Below, in pieces: positions 1-9,994 of a stretch of DNA of 64,000 nt. Position numbers and translations under genes: made by a program. Below the pieces are notes generated by a model. The model worked only from the letters and a program-made list of their open reading frames with translations. It searched no databases and was not told where the DNA came from. This stretch comes from Fructilactobacillus carniphilus (lineage in GTDB: Bacteria > Bacillota > Bacilli > Lactobacillales > Lactobacillaceae). The number at the start of each line of letters is the position of its first letter. Position 1 is the first letter of the stretch. Location: contig NZ_CP097121.1 of assembly GCF_024029675.1 (NCBI RefSeq), positions 806,001 to 870,000 on the forward strand, given 5' to 3'.

Positions 1-437
1 AATTCCCCCACCACGTGGTCGTAGTGATGTTCCATGATTTCCATGACTTTTCCTTGGGGCCCCCGGTCAGAGTTCTTCTGGGCGGCCTTCGTAATCTGCA
101 TCTGCACCTTATCCAGGTTCATGGCTTTCATGGTGTCATCGGGTGCAATAAAGGCATCGGGGAGTTGTTCGTCATAGGCAACGAACCCAAAGCCTTTCGG
201 ATTAGAGTGAAAGACCCCTTCGTGGGACAGTTCACTCGGGTTAATCTTAAAGTTACCGTCGTTAGTAACTACGACTACTCGGTCCCGTTCCAACTCGGCT
301 AGTTCTTGCACAATTAGTTTAAAGGCGGCCGAGCCGTGGTAGCGGAGGGCATCCGCAATTTTTTCCACGTCGAACTGTTCGTTTGCATGCGAACTTAAAA
401 GATCGGCGATTTCTTGTTTTAGTTTGTTATCTTGCAC
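1..437 (-). CDS. rnr: Ribonuclease R, N-terminal part (runs off the window)
   Basis: This is the first ~145 codons of the 3'-5' exoribonuclease RNase R, cut off at the left edge. The reading starts at a GTG (437-435) with an AGAGGA ribosome site 8 bases upstream. Visible are the N-terminal helix-turn-helix-like region (residues about 1-65) and the start of the cold-shock-like segment, with a PKGFGFV motif typical of the family. The enzyme degrades structured RNA and works with SmpB/tmRNA in trans-translation; secG-rnr-smpB is a common order in Firmicutes. The gene lies downstream of secG on the same strand, behind a hairpin, so it may depend on readthrough. No separate promoter was found in the short gap. 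Identification is secure; catalytic residues lie outside the window. Confidence 0.93.
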   Translation of the reverse strand, partial: MQDNKLKQEIADLLSSHANEQFDVEKIADALRYHGSAAFKLIVQELAELERDRVVVVTNDGNFKINPSELSHEGVFHSNPKGFGFVAYDEQLPDAFIAPDDTMKAMNLDKVQMQITKAAQKNSDRGPQGKVMEIMEHHYDHVVGE

Positions 438-492
438 GTTAAATTCCTCTTTTTTCTACTTCTTCAGTTGCTAGTCTGTCGGACAATCATAT

Positions 493-525
493 AAAAAAAG
501 CTCCTGTCGGCAACAGGAGTTTTTT
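493..525 (-). terminator. Intrinsic terminator between secG and rnr
   Basis: A 7-bp stem (CTCCTGT with ACAGGAG) is followed on the minus strand by a run of T. It lies directly after secG, so rnr expression probably relies on partial readthrough. Confidence 0.75.
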
Positions 526-527
526 CA

Positions 528-764
528 TTAATGTTGAGCGATCCACATTAAAACTAGGGCAATCGCAAAAAACAAAATCCCTAATACCACAGTTACTTTT
601 TGAATAAATGATTCAAAGCCTCGGGATTTGGATTCTGAGAACAAATCGCTCGCTCCTCCGGTAAACGAAGCCATGGCATCATTATTCTTGGAAGGTTGCA
701 TTAACACTGCCGCGATAATGAGCACGCTCACAATCCACAGGATAATCATCAAAAAATTAGTCAC
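528..764 (-). CDS. secG: SecG, protein translocase subunit
   Basis: SecG is the small accessory subunit of the SecYEG translocation channel in the cytoplasmic membrane. The 78-residue product has the family layout: a first membrane segment at about residues 3-22, a loop containing the conserved GGAS-LF-region (GGASDLF), and a second membrane segment at about 55-75. The start is a GTG at 764 with GGAGG 8 bases upstream. The gene follows eno and its terminator and has its own extended -10 promoter. The length is normal for the family. SecA, its partner ATPase, is encoded at 21.6-24.0 kb. Confidence 0.93.
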   Translation of the reverse strand: MTNFLMIILWIVSVLIIAAVLMQPSKNNDAMASFTGGASDLFSESKSRGFESFIQKVTVVLGILFFAIALVLMWIAQH

Positions 765-814
765 AGAAATTTCCTCCTCGACAGCTAGTCACGGTCTAAT
801 AATTCATACTTTTT

Positions 815-823
815 ATTATAACA
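815..823 (-). promoter_or_regulatory. Extended -10 promoter of secG
   Basis: On the minus strand the sequence reads TGTTATAAT, a perfect -10 with a TG extension, 51 bases before the secG start. No good -35 is seen. Confidence 0.6.
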
Positions 824-865
824 CAACTACGCTCATGATTCTAACCCAGGGAAAGCTTTCTCCCA

Positions 866-900
866 AAGAAAAAAGTCGTTAGCAAGCGCTAACGACTTTT
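866..900 (-). terminator. Terminator after eno
   Basis: A 9-bp perfect stem (GTCGTTAGC with GCTAACGAC) with a 4-base loop is followed by a T run on the minus strand, 12 bases after the eno stop. Confidence 0.85.
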
Positions 901-912
901 GATGGTAATTAA

Positions 913-2259
<1,347 letters not shown>

Positions 2260-2277
2260 CTAATTCTATCCATCTAA

Positions 2278-2306
2278 ATTTTACAGTTTTAAAAATCACT
2301 TTGCAA
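2278..2306 (-). promoter_or_regulatory. Promoter of eno
   Basis: Minus-strand TTGCAA, a 17-base spacer and TAAAAT, 46 bases before the eno start, placed just after the tpiA-end hairpin. Confidence 0.6.
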
Positions 2307-2311
2307 ATAAA

Positions 2312-2336
2312 TTCACCAACTATTTTGGTTGGTGAA
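2312..2336 (-). terminator. Hairpin overlapping the tpiA stop codon
   Basis: A 9-bp perfect stem (TTCACCAAC with GTTGGTGAA) contains the last codons and the stop of tpiA. Only a weak T run follows, so this is an attenuator or mRNA-end stabiliser as much as a terminator. Confidence 0.6.
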
Positions 2337-3078
2337 AGTTAGCTAATTCCACAAACTCCTGCGTGGTAAGACTGGCTTTCCCAGCCAACACCCCGTCAAT
2401 ATCTGGTTGCTTCATTAGTTCACGGATGTTTTCATGGGTGACGCTCCCCCCGTACAAAATCCGGACTTGATTCGCAATCTGATCGGAATAAATATCCGCA
2501 ATCGTTTGCCGAATCAAATAACAACCTTCCTCTGCGGCATCCGCTGGAGCAGTATGCCCAGTTCCGATGGCCCAGCTGGGTTCGTAGGCCACGACCGCTT
2601 TTTTCACGTCATCGGCATCCAACCCCCGAATGGCGGCTGTCACCTGATTGACCATCCAGGAGATGTGGTCGCCGGTTTCATAACGACCCATAGTTTCATC
2701 ACAGCAAATGATGGGGAGCATGTGGTTCCGGAACACTGCGTGGACCTTTTTGTTCACAATTTCATCGGTTTCATGAAAGTACTTCCGGCGCTCCGAGTGA
2801 CCGACAATCACGTACTTAATTCCCATCTGACTCAATGCTTGGGGGCTTACCTCACCGGTATAGGCCCCCTCGTCTTCGTAAAAACAGTTTTCGGCAGCAA
2901 CTAACAGGGGGCTGTTATTATGCTCCTGCATTGTGTGCAGAAACAATGGCGAAGCCGCCAACACCGTTTCCACCTCGTCACTGGGTGGAAGCTGGGTCTG
3001 AATCTCATCAATAAATTGAGCGGCTTCGGTTAACGATAAATTCATTTTCCAATTGCCACCAATAAAGGGAGTTCTCAT
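2320..3078 (-). CDS. tpiA: Triosephosphate isomerase
   Basis: TpiA interconverts dihydroxyacetone phosphate and glyceraldehyde 3-phosphate. The 252-residue protein is a full-length (beta/alpha)8 barrel: GGNWKMN near the N-terminus holds the catalytic Lys, VIVGHSERR the catalytic His, [11 protein letters not shown] the catalytic Glu, and YGGSV the phosphate-binding loop near the C-terminus. The start ATG at 3078 follows GAGGAGA. The gene sits between pgk and eno, separated from each by a hairpin. The order gap-pgk-tpi-eno is standard for Lactobacillales, although here no cggR regulator gene precedes it. Confidence 0.97.
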   Translation of the reverse strand: MRTPFIGGNWKMNLSLTEAAQFIDEIQTQLPPSDEVETVLAASPLFLHTMQEHNNSPLLVAAENCFYEDEGAYTGEVSPQALSQMGIKYVIVGHSERRKYFHETDEIVNKKVHAVFRNHMLPIICCDETMGRYETGDHISWMVNQVTAAIRGLDADDVKKAVVAYEPSWAIGTGHTAPADAAEEGCYLIRQTIADIYSDQIANQVRILYGGSVTHENIRELMKQPDIDGVLAGKASLTTQEFVELANFHQPK

Positions 3079-3152
3079 TTTTTCTTTCTCCTCTCGTCTC
3101 GTTAGTTTAATTTTAGCGGAAATCTCCCCAAATAACTAGCAATCACTCTAAA

Positions 3153-3190
3153 TAAAAAAGACCAGCGCTCAGCGAGCACTAGTCTTTTTA
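3153..3190 (-). terminator. Terminator between pgk and tpiA
   Basis: A long stem (GACTAGTGCTCGCTGAGCGCTGGTC on the minus strand folds back on itself) is followed by a run of six T. It lies 3 bases after the pgk stop. Confidence 0.8.
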
Positions 3191-3192
3191 AA

Positions 3193-4410
3193 TTAATCTT
3201 TGTTAGAAACACAAGCAATTCCAGGTAAGGTCTTTCCTTCCAAGTATTCCAAAGAAGCTCCCCCACCGGTTGAGATGTGAGTTAACTGGTCAGCCACACC
3301 TAGTTCTTTAACGGCAGCCGTTGAGTCTCCTCCACCCACGATCGTGGTAGCATCCTTCAAAGTACCGAGGTAACGACCAATTGCTAAAGTACCTTCAGCA
3401 AATTTAGGCATTTCAAAGACACCCATTGGTCCGTTCCAAACCACCGTCTTCGCGTCCTTTAAGACGTCTTCAAACAGTTGGATTGATTTAGGACCAATGT
3501 CTAAGGCCATCATGCCGTCTGGAATGGAGCCATCCACCACTTGGGTTTTAGCATCATTCGAGAACTGGTCGGCACAAACAGAGTCGACAGGTAGCACGAT
3601 CTTGTCGCCACCTTTTTTCAGGATTTCCTTAGCAACGTCAATCTTGTCCTTTTCCACTAAAGAGTTTCCAATCCCAATACCCTTAGCAGCGTAGAAGGTG
3701 TAAGTCATTCCTCCACCGATGATGATCTTGTCGGCTTTGTCCAACAGATGATCAATCACACCAATTTTGTCGGAAACCTTTGCTCCCCCTAAAATGGCTA
3801 CGAACGGGTGCTTAGGATTGTCCACGGCGTTCCCTAAGAATTGGATTTCTTTTTCCAACAGGAATCCAGCAGCCACTGGCTTGCCTTCTTTTTCCATAGC
3901 CGTCGCAATTCCCACGTTTGAAGCGTGGCTCCGGTGAGCAGTTCCAAAAGCGTCGTTCACAAAAACGTCACCGAGAGAAGCCCAGTATTCACCTAATTTA
4001 GGATCGTTACCGGATTCACGTTTAACTTGTTCGCCGTTAATGACGTCTTGGTAACGAGTGTTTTCAGCTAGTAATACTTGACCATCTTGCATGTTATCAA
4101 TGGCTTCTTCCAGTTGTGGCCCTTCGTTAACGGGAACAAACGTCACTGGTTTGCCCAATAACTTCGAGAGCTTTTCGGCCACCGGGCGTAATGACAAACC
4201 GGGTTTGTCGTCTTCGGACTTAATCCGGCCCAAGTGTGAGAACAAGATGGCTTTGCCACCGTGATCAATCACGTATTCGATGGAAGGCAAAGCGGCCACG
4301 ATCCGGTTATCGTCACCAACCACGCCATCTTTAATGGGCACGTTGAAATCAACCCGCATTAAGACTTTTTTACCCTTGAGATCTAAATCATCAATGATTA
4401 ATTTACTCAT
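3193..4410 (-). CDS. pgk: Phosphoglycerate kinase
   Basis: Pgk transfers the acyl phosphate of 1,3-bisphosphoglycerate to ADP, the first ATP-forming step of glycolysis. The 405-residue protein has the N-terminal substrate motif VDFNVP, a GGAKVSDKI segment in the hinge-side nucleotide domain, and the C-terminal GGGDSTAAV loop that binds nucleotide phosphates. The ATG at 4410 is chosen because a strong AGGAGG lies 9 bases upstream and the protein then begins [10 protein letters not shown] as in relatives; an upstream in-frame extension of 24 codons is basic, lacks a ribosome site and overlaps the gap terminator. It lies between gap and tpiA. Confidence 0.97.
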   Translation of the reverse strand: MSKLIIDDLDLKGKKVLMRVDFNVPIKDGVVGDDNRIVAALPSIEYVIDHGGKAILFSHLGRIKSEDDKPGLSLRPVAEKLSKLLGKPVTFVPVNEGPQLEEAIDNMQDGQVLLAENTRYQDVINGEQVKRESGNDPKLGEYWASLGDVFVNDAFGTAHRSHASNVGIATAMEKEGKPVAAGFLLEKEIQFLGNAVDNPKHPFVAILGGAKVSDKIGVIDHLLDKADKIIIGGGMTYTFYAAKGIGIGNSLVEKDKIDVAKEILKKGGDKIVLPVDSVCADQFSNDAKTQVVDGSIPDGMMALDIGPKSIQLFEDVLKDAKTVVWNGPMGVFEMPKFAEGTLAIGRYLGTLKDATTIVGGGDSTAAVKELGVADQLTHISTGGGASLEYLEGKTLPGIACVSNKD

Positions 4411-4440
4411 GCTGTGTTTCCTCCTGAGATTCTTTAATTT

Positions 4441-4480
4441 AGAAAAAAGGCGGGGGAGGTTATCCCTCCTCCGCCTTTTC
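4441..4480 (-). terminator. Terminator between gap and pgk
   Basis: A GC-rich stem (GGCGGAGGAGG with CCTCCCCCGCC on the minus strand) is followed by TTTTTTCT. It is strong, so the downstream genes need readthrough, processing or their own promoters. Confidence 0.85.
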
Positions 4481-4513
4481 AATCACATTCAGTTCAGAGA
4501 ACTAGTGGTTAAA

Positions 4514-5518
4514 TTACATCGTAGCAAATTTAAGCAAAGTCCGAACCATGTTGCAAGTGAAGCCCCATTCGTTGTCGTACCAAGCAACCGTCTTAACTAA
4601 TTGTAAACCGTCGTTTTCAACGATTTCAGTTTGGTTAGGATCGAAGATGGAACCGTGGTCATCGTCAACGATATCTGAAGAAACGATGAAGTCGTCGTTG
4701 TAACCAAAGGCTTCGTTTTCGTGGCTCTTCATGGCGTCGTTAACTTGGTCAACTGTAACGTTCTTGTCCAAGACAGTAACTAATTCAGTTAAAGAACCAT
4801 CGATGGTAGCAACCCGTTGTGCGTGACCCTTTAATGCACCGTCAAGTTCTGGGATAACCAAACCAATGGCCTTAGCAGCACCAGAACTGTGAGGAATCGT
4901 GTTAACAGCAGCGGCACGGTTGTTAGCAAACTTAGCGCTCCGTGGTCCATCTTGCAATGCTTGAGTAGCAGTGTAAGCGTGGACAGTAGTCATGGTACCA
5001 ACTTTAACACCGAAGTCTTTGTTCAGCCAGTAAGCCATTGGTGCTAAACAACTAGTAGTACATGAACCAGCAGAAACGATCTTGTCGTCTTGGCTCAAGA
5101 CATCCAAGTTAACCCCAGGAACAACAGTAGTAATGTCACCAGCAGGAGCTGAAATCAATACCCGTTTTGCACCGGCATCCAAGTGAGCTTGTGATTTTTC
5201 TTTGGAAGTGTAGAAACCAGTACATTCAAGTACGAAGTCAACACCATCGTTCTTAACCCAAGGAATGTTCTTAGCATCACGTTCTGCGTAAACAGGAATG
5301 CGCTTACCATCAACGATGATTGCGTCTTCAGTGGATTCCACTTTGCCAGGGAAACGACCGTGAACAGAATCATACTTCAATAAGTAAGCTAACATTGAAG
5401 GGGTAGTTAAGTCGTTAATTGCAGCAACTTCGATCCCTTCAGCACCTAGTTCGTGAATCCGACGGAATGCAAGACGACCAATTCGTCCGAAACCATTAAT
5501 ACCAATCTTTGTAGTCAT
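4514..5518 (-). CDS. gap: Glyceraldehyde-3-phosphate dehydrogenase
   Basis: This NAD-dependent enzyme oxidises and phosphorylates glyceraldehyde 3-phosphate. The 334-residue protein begins with the Rossmann motif INGFGRIGR, has the active-site SCTTSCLAP with the catalytic Cys, and the [10 protein letters not shown] segment with the catalytic His; the C-terminal YDNEWG motif is present. The start ATG at 5518 follows GAAGGAGG. It is the first gene of the glycolytic series and is read from a strong promoter at 5564-5592. A CggR repressor gene, which precedes gap in many Firmicutes, is absent: upstream are a tRNA gene and clpP. Confidence 0.98.
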   Translation of the reverse strand: MTTKIGINGFGRIGRLAFRRIHELGAEGIEVAAINDLTTPSMLAYLLKYDSVHGRFPGKVESTEDAIIVDGKRIPVYAERDAKNIPWVKNDGVDFVLECTGFYTSKEKSQAHLDAGAKRVLISAPAGDITTVVPGVNLDVLSQDDKIVSAGSCTTSCLAPMAYWLNKDFGVKVGTMTTVHAYTATQALQDGPRSAKFANNRAAAVNTIPHSSGAAKAIGLVIPELDGALKGHAQRVATIDGSLTELVTVLDKNVTVDQVNDAMKSHENEAFGYNDDFIVSSDIVDDDHGSIFDPNQTEIVENDGLQLVKTVAWYDNEWGFTCNMVRTLLKFATM

Positions 5519-5563
5519 AATCGGCTTCCTCCTTCAGGAATATCTAATATTTAATACGTAACT

Positions 5564-5592
5564 ATCTTACCACTTTTGTCAGGAAATGTCAG
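5564..5592 (-). promoter_or_regulatory. Promoter of gap
   Basis: Minus-strand CTGACA, a 17-base spacer and TAAGAT, with a TGG extension before the -10. It fits a strong housekeeping promoter for the glycolytic genes. Confidence 0.75.
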
Positions 5593-5765
5593 TGATTTCC
5601 CCTCAAGCTTAAAGCGGTTCCATAATCACGTGCATTGATAGCCAGTCACTGGCTAACTACGGCTTTTAGTATAGCAAACCACCATTTGAATTCAAACCAA
5701 ACGATTTTAAAGTTAGGGGTTGATTATTAGCGTTGAATCATTTAATATAATAAGAGTATTCTGAC

Positions 5766-5837
5766 GCGCCACTAGTGTAATGGATAGCACGTAAGATTCC
5801 GGTTCTTGAGATGGGGGTTCGATTCCCTCGTGGCGCA
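5766..5837 (+). tRNA. tRNA-Arg, anticodon CCG
   Basis: A complete cloverleaf can be drawn. The acceptor stem GCGCCAC pairs perfectly with GTGGCGC. The anticodon stem is TAAGA/TCTTG with loop TTCCGGT, giving anticodon CCG that reads the CGG codon. The T arm GGGGG-TTCGATT-CCCTC is regular, and the discriminator base is A. No CCA is encoded. The gene stands alone between gap (opposite strand) and clpP. Confidence 0.95.
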
Positions 5838-5949
5838 TAGTGAGGTTCCATAAAGTACCATAAGTGCTCAAAAACCGCTTCGTTAAGCGATTTTAGAATT
5901 TCTGATTTTCATAAATTTTCACTGATTACCAAAAATTTTTAGGCAAGTT

Positions 5950-5985
5950 AAAAGAGGATGACGTTGATCATCCTCTTTTAGTTTA
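5950..5985 (-). terminator. Bidirectional hairpin terminator
   Basis: A perfect 12-bp stem (AAAAGAGGATGA with TCATCCTCTTTT) and 6-base loop. It lies downstream of the possible small gene at 6058-6207 on the minus strand, and could also stop transcription from the tRNA side. Confidence 0.75.
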
Positions 5986-6057
5986 TTTCATTACTTTGTA
6001 CCATTTGAAAAACTTAATGAAACCATATTACCGAATAAAGATAATTTAAATTAAGCT

Positions 6058-6207
6058 CTAGGGCATGGAAACATTAGTACCGTAAATAGCTAAACAGGAA
6101 CTTAATAAATTGATCATAAGATCAACCCCTTCCATAAAGGTGATAACTTTCTTTAGAGGAGCCAGTAAAATTATCACAAACAAGAACAAAATAACTCCAT
6201 GCACCAT
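6058..6207 (-). CDS. Possible small hydrophobic membrane protein (49 residues)
   Basis: I do not recognise this product. The 49 codons start with ATG at 6207 and encode a hydrophobic segment at about residues 4-16 (VILFLFVIILLAP), two Lys, then a second partly hydrophobic stretch; it could be a single-span membrane peptide. Support for a gene is the context: a promoter-like pair (TTGCTT, 17 bases, TATAAC; 6250-6278) about 45 bases upstream and a perfect hairpin terminator about 75 bases downstream, making a compact transcription unit. Against it, the ribosome site is weak (only AGG about 13 bases before ATG). It could be a small toxin-like peptide, a regulatory RNA, or a decayed gene. Confidence 0.35.
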   Translation of the reverse strand: MVHGVILFLFVIILLAPLKKVITFMEGVDLMINLLSSCLAIYGTNVSMP

Positions 6208-6249
6208 GATTTTCACGACCTAAAGCTCAATTTATAATTTAGTACACTG

Positions 6250-6278
6250 GTTATACTCAATTTTAAAATAAAAAGCAA
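6250..6278 (-). promoter_or_regulatory. Promoter-like pair for the small unit at 6058-6207
   Basis: Minus-strand TTGCTT, a 17-base spacer and TATAAC; predicted start of transcription about 36 bases before the ATG at 6207. Confidence 0.45.
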
Positions 6279-6333
6279 GTTTGACGAACCTAATTACAAT
6301 AAAAAAATGAATGAAATTTTCATAAGCTCTTTA

Positions 6334-6350
6334 TTTGACCTTGATTGACC
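6334..6350 (+). promoter_or_regulatory. CtsR operator in the clpP promoter
   Basis: TTTGACC-TTG-ATTGACC matches the direct heptad repeat bound by the heat-shock repressor CtsR (reverse of GGTCAAA-N3-GGTCAAA) with one mismatch. It covers the -35 element TTGACC of clpP, so bound CtsR would block RNA polymerase. Confidence 0.85.
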
Positions 6351-6363
6351 ATCATTGTAAGAT
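6335..6363 (+). promoter_or_regulatory. Promoter of clpP
   Basis: TTGACC, a 17-base spacer and TAAGAT; the -35 is part of the CtsR operator. Confidence 0.75.
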
Positions 6364-6419
6364 AAACTCACGAATTAAAAATTCCAATTAAATTTAGAGA
6401 AGAAAGAGAGGATTCAACT

Positions 6420-7013
6420 ATGCCATTAGTTCCAACAGTCGTTGAAAACTCACCTCAAGGTGAACGCGCATATGACATCTACTCACGATTACTAAAAGAT
6501 CGCATTATCATGCTTTCCGGAGAAATTGAAGACAACATGGCGAACGCCGTGATTGCCCAATTGTTATTCCTAGATGCCCAAGATTCTGACAAGGACATCT
6601 ACCTATACATCAACTCTCCAGGTGGAGTCATTACTTCCGGAATGGCCATTTACGATACCATGAACTTCATCAAAGCCGACGTGCAAACGATCGTCATGGG
6701 AATGGCTGCTTCAATGGCCAGCGTTTTGGCTACGGCTGGAACCAAGGGGAAACGGTTTGCTTTGCCACACGCTCAAATCATGATTCACCAACCATCTGGT
6801 GGTGCGCAAGGTCAACAAACTGAAATTGAGATTGCTGCCAAAGAGATTCTGCGAGCTCGGAAGATGATTAACGAACTCTTAGCAGACCACTCCGGTCAGC
6901 CACTCTCTAAGATTAACCGTGATACCGAACGTGATAACTACCTCACTGCTCCTGAAGCAGTTGATTATGGCTTAATTGACGGTATTATGAAGAACAGTTC
7001 CGATCGAAAATAA
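6420..7013 (+). CDS. clpP: ATP-dependent Clp protease, proteolytic subunit
   Basis: ClpP forms the double heptameric protease chamber that degrades proteins unfolded by Clp ATPases. The 197-residue protein has the full catalytic triad in the expected places: Ser98 in GMAASMAS, His123 in MIHQPS and Asp172 in ERDNY. The start ATG follows AGAGAGGA. Transcription is from a promoter whose -35 overlaps a CtsR operator, so the gene should be induced by heat or protein stress when CtsR is inactivated. A terminator follows the gene, so it is monocistronic. Neither ctsR nor a Clp ATPase gene is in the window. Confidence 0.98.
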   Translation: MPLVPTVVENSPQGERAYDIYSRLLKDRIIMLSGEIEDNMANAVIAQLLFLDAQDSDKDIYLYINSPGGVITSGMAIYDTMNFIKADVQTIVMGMAASMASVLATAGTKGKRFALPHAQIMIHQPSGGAQGQQTEIEIAAKEILRARKMINELLADHSGQPLSKINRDTERDNYLTAPEAVDYGLIDGIMKNSSDRK

Positions 7014-7024
7014 GCGATAACTAC

Positions 7025-7058
7025 AAGTGTCGAGAATTAATTTTCTCGGCACTTTTTT
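7025..7058 (+). terminator. Terminator after clpP
   Basis: A stem of about 12 bp (AAGTGTCGAGAA with TTCTCGGCACTT, one G-T) with a short loop, followed by six T on the plus strand. Confidence 0.9.
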
Positions 7059-7072
7059 ATTGGGCAGTGACA

Positions 7073-8005
7073 TTACGGCTGGGCCCGTAACTTCTCTGCG
7101 TAGTCGTTAATCTTATGTAACCGGTGATTAATCCCTGACTTAGAAATCGGCCCATTCGCAACCAACTCGCCGAGTTCTTTCAAACTAACTTCCTGATTTT
7201 TCAAGCGCGTTTCGGCAACATCGCGCAGTTTCGGTGGCAAGGACTCAAGTCCCACTCGTTCTTCAATCAGTTGGATATTTTCAATCTGACGGGTCGACGC
7301 GTTCGCCACCTTATTCATGTTGGCATTTTCGCAATTAACCAACCGGTTGACTGAGTTACGCATGTCGCGAACAATCCGGATGTCTTCAAACTTCAGCATC
7401 GCATTGGTGGCCCCAATCAGCTGTAAGAAATCCGCAATCTTTTCGGCTTCCTTCAAGTACACAATGTAACCGCTGCGCCGCTTGGTTTGCTTGGCCCCTA
7501 GGTGGTACTGGTTCATCATCTCAGTCAGCATTTCACTGTGGTCTTCGTACAAAGAATAAATTTCTAAGTGATACCGCGAAGTTTGAGGATTATTGACCGA
7601 GCCCCCGGCCAAAAAGGCCCCGCGTAAGTAGGAACGAACCTGCAGATCATCCTGTAACAGCTCCACCGGGACCCGTTCTAAAATCTGATAATGATCTAAA
7701 ATTCCCAAGTCATCCAGAATGGACTCCACCCGCTGTTGCAAGCGCACCACGTACAAATTATTCTTCTTCAGCTTCATCTTTTTCCGAACTACGACACTAG
7801 CCTTAACTTGATAAAACTGTAACAGCAACCGATAAATTCGTTGGGTAATCGCAGAATTTTCAGATTGGACTTCTAACGAGAAATGTTGATTTGACAGCGT
7901 TAAGGTCCCATTCATCCGAATCAACGCCATTAATTCCGCCTTGGCATTGGTACGATGAACCTCTAAGCGGGTGAGCTCCTTTTTCACATCACTAGCATAC
8001 GACAT
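7073..8005 (-). CDS. whiA: WhiA, DNA-binding cell-division/chromosome-segregation factor
   Basis: WhiA is a DNA-binding protein conserved in Gram-positive bacteria that in Bacillus affects cell division and chromosome segregation. The 310-residue protein has the N-terminal homing-endonuclease-like fold, with the degenerate LAGLIDADG-type segment [11 protein letters not shown] around residues 128-140, and a C-terminal helix-turn-helix region (about 225-305). The start ATG at 8005 follows GGAGG. It is the last gene of rapZ-yvcK-whiA, a widely conserved cluster; the gap to yvcK is 12 bases. No metal-binding nuclease residues are expected in this family. Confidence 0.95.
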   Translation of the reverse strand: MSYASDVKKELTRLEVHRTNAKAELMALIRMNGTLTLSNQHFSLEVQSENSAITQRIYRLLLQFYQVKASVVVRKKMKLKKNNLYVVRLQQRVESILDDLGILDHYQILERVPVELLQDDLQVRSYLRGAFLAGGSVNNPQTSRYHLEIYSLYEDHSEMLTEMMNQYHLGAKQTKRRSGYIVYLKEAEKIADFLQLIGATNAMLKFEDIRIVRDMRNSVNRLVNCENANMNKVANASTRQIENIQLIEERVGLESLPPKLRDVAETRLKNQEVSLKELGELVANGPISKSGINHRLHKINDYAEKLRAQP

Positions 8006-8017
8006 CTTGGTGACCTC

Positions 8018-9025
8018 CTAATGATTGAATTTTGGTTGACCGAGCAAGCGAATCAGTTCGTTGGAAACAAGCTGACCGTTATGGAAGGCACCGTGGTCTT
8101 TCAGTTCTAAAAAGTCCGAGGAAATCACCCGACAACCTAGTTCCTTGAGACCTTGGTAGTCATGCCCGACGGGTTGTGATTCATCCCCCCAGCGCTGATG
8201 ATCAATGTAGCTCGCCGGGACCGGACGGTTATTAACTAGGACGGTATTAATGAAGTTCTGCCCCAACTGCCGGTCTAAAACCCGCACGTGATCGGCATCC
8301 GTAAAGTGATCCGTTTCTCCTTTTTGGGTCATAATGTTACAAATATAGACCACCTCAGCATTCGTAGCTTTGACCGCTTCCCCCACGTTGCTTACCATTA
8401 AATTCGGCAGAATACTGGTATATAAGCTTCCAGGACCCAGCACGATTTGATCGGCGTTCATAATGGCCTCAATCACGTCGGGGACGGCCTCCGGTTGGTG
8501 GTCGTTAGTCGGAGATTCCACCCACACCCGCTTCACCAGCTTGTCAGCAGCCGTAATCTCTGCTTCTCCGGCTAGCTGACTGCCGTCACTAAACTCGGCG
8601 TGCAGCACCAGTTCTTCATCACAAACCGGGTAAACATGCCCGTCGACTTGCATCATCCGGGTTAATTCCTGCACTGCGTCAAAGAAGCCGCCTTCCATTT
8701 CGGAAAGTGCCGTAATAATTAAATTACCAATCGCATGCCCAGACAAAAATTTATCCGAAGACTTAAACCGGTATTGAAAAATATCTAGGTACAGCTCTGG
8801 CAAGGTGGATAAGGCCACCAGAACATTGCGGATATCTCCGGGCGGTAACACGTTAATGTAGTTCCGCAAAATTCCGGACGAACCGCCATCGTCAGCCACC
8901 GTCACGACGGCTGTGATATCCACGTCGCGTTTCTTTAAGTTTCTCAGAATCACGGGCAACCCGGTTCCTCCGCCAATCACCACCATTCGGGGGCGATCAA
9001 TTCGTTTCGCAACTTTATCTACCAT
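8018..9025 (-). CDS. yvcK: YvcK/GlmR-type cell-wall metabolism regulator
   Basis: YvcK (GlmR) binds UDP-GlcNAc and directs carbon into cell-wall precursors; it is needed for growth on gluconeogenic carbon sources in Bacillus. The protein has the N-terminal nucleotide-binding [10 protein letters not shown] loop and the conserved [13 protein letters not shown] segment. I place the start at the ATG at 9025 (335 residues), which has GGAG 12 bases upstream and overlaps the end of rapZ by 11 bases; a GTG 12 codons earlier has no ribosome site. The CofD-like fold is complete. It lies between rapZ and whiA and is probably translationally coupled to rapZ. Confidence 0.94.
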   Translation of the reverse strand: MVDKVAKRIDRPRMVVIGGGTGLPVILRNLKKRDVDITAVVTVADDGGSSGILRNYINVLPPGDIRNVLVALSTLPELYLDIFQYRFKSSDKFLSGHAIGNLIITALSEMEGGFFDAVQELTRMMQVDGHVYPVCDEELVLHAEFSDGSQLAGEAEITAADKLVKRVWVESPTNDHQPEAVPDVIEAIMNADQIVLGPGSLYTSILPNLMVSNVGEAVKATNAEVVYICNIMTQKGETDHFTDADHVRVLDRQLGQNFINTVLVNNRPVPASYIDHQRWGDESQPVGHDYQGLKELGCRVISSDFLELKDHGAFHNGQLVSNELIRLLGQPKFNH

Positions 9026-9908
9026 TGGAATTCTCTGCTCCTTTGTGTCGTTGAATGTCACGGTGGGTAATGTTTACCACGTAGCCCAGTTCACGCAAAT
9101 GATGCGCCAGTCGTTCGGTCATCGCCACGGAGCGGTGCTTTCCACCCGTACAACCAATCGCAATTGTCTCGCTGGATTTCGAACTTTGTCTAATGCGGGG
9201 CAATTCAAATTCGAGGAGATCAAGGGTTTTGTTAAAGAAAGTCTCCGCACTATCCTGTTCCATGACATAGTCATAAACTGGTTGATCCTGACCAGTTTGA
9301 TCCCGGAGTTCGGGAATGTAATATGGATTGGAAATGAAGCGCACGTCAAACACCATGTCAGCATCCAGGGGCAGTCCGTGCTTAAAGCCAAAGGACATTA
9401 GCTCCACGTGAAATTGCGGTAACTCGTGCTGTTCAAATCGTTTCACAATTTTTGCTTGTAAGTCTTGTGGCTTAAGATCCGTGGTATCAATTACCCAACT
9501 GGCATTATCGCGCACTTCAGTCAGGAGCTTCCGTTCCTTTTCAATGCCGTCAACCACCCGTCCGTTCCGAGCTAACGGGTGATCCCGCCGACTTTCTTCG
9601 TAGCGGGAGACCAGCTTTTCGGTATTCGCATCCAGAAAAATGACTGCTTCCCGGTCGTTGTGTCGTTTGGCAATCTTAAGCAACAAGTCCACTACAGCTT
9701 GACTTGATTCAGCGGACCGTAAATCTAAGACCACGGCCACCTGATTAATTTCACTGGAAGTGCGCAATAATTCGGTAAATTTGCCCATCAACGCCGTTGG
9801 CAGGTTGTCAACACAAAAGTACCCCAGGTCTTCAAAGGTTTGGAGCGCTTTGGTCTTCCCTGCCCCACTCATTCCGGTTATGACTACCAATTGATCATCT
9901 TTTCGCAT
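9015..9908 (-). CDS. rapZ: RapZ/YvcJ family nucleotide-binding protein
   Basis: RapZ/YvcJ is a P-loop protein; in E. coli it controls glucosamine-6-phosphate synthase through small RNAs, while in Bacillus YvcJ is a nucleotide-binding protein linked to competence. The protein has a Walker A GMSGAGKT at residues 12-19, a conserved [12 protein letters not shown] middle segment, and the C-terminal [10 protein letters not shown] motif of the family. The start is set to ATG 9908 (297 residues) because GGAGGAGAGG is placed correctly before it; a TTG five codons upstream lies inside that site. It is first in rapZ-yvcK-whiA, with an extended -10 promoter just upstream. Confidence 0.94.
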   Translation of the reverse strand: MRKDDQLVVITGMSGAGKTKALQTFEDLGYFCVDNLPTALMGKFTELLRTSSEINQVAVVLDLRSAESSQAVVDLLLKIAKRHNDREAVIFLDANTEKLVSRYEESRRDHPLARNGRVVDGIEKERKLLTEVRDNASWVIDTTDLKPQDLQAKIVKRFEQHELPQFHVELMSFGFKHGLPLDADMVFDVRFISNPYYIPELRDQTGQDQPVYDYVMEQDSAETFFNKTLDLLEFELPRIRQSSKSSETIAIGCTGGKHRSVAMTERLAHHLRELGYVVNITHRDIQRHKGAENSNGR

Positions 9909-9933
9909 TGCCCTCTCCTCCAAACTTTGTCTA

Positions 9934-9942
9934 AGTATAGCA
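9934..9942 (-). promoter_or_regulatory. Extended -10 promoter of rapZ-yvcK-whiA
   Basis: Minus-strand TGCTATACT, 26 bases before the rapZ start; the -35 is poor. It is separated from uvrA by a terminator, so this cluster has its own start. Confidence 0.55.
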
Positions 9943-9963
9943 TACCGGGTGTTTCATCCCCAG

Positions 9964-9994
9964 CAAAAAAGAATCGTCAGTGACGATTCTTTTT
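9964..9994 (-). terminator. Terminator after uvrA
   Basis: An inverted repeat GAATCGTCA/TGACGATTC with a tight loop, followed by a T run on the minus strand. Confidence 0.85.

Larger units (their letters stand above)
5838..6333. other. Mostly non-coding stretch between tRNA-Arg and clpP
   Basis: About 500 AT-rich bases with no conserved gene. It holds a weak hairpin at 5875-5892 that could end the tRNA transcript, a strong hairpin terminator at 5950-5985, and on the minus strand a possible 49-codon gene (6058-6207) with its own promoter. The rest shows no structure I can name. Sequence just 3' of a tRNA gene is a common landing place for mobile DNA, but no integrase, repeat or att duplication is visible. 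Confidence 0.5.

Noticed and set aside
5519..5765. CggR operator or remnant of cggR upstream of gap
   Set aside because: Only a promoter and unstructured AT-rich sequence are visible; no helix-turn-helix coding remnant was found on either strand.
5875..5892. Hairpin CGCTT-CGTT-AAGCG after tRNA-Arg as a terminator
   Set aside because: The stem is short and the T run is broken; it may end the tRNA transcript but is not strong enough to list as a terminator.
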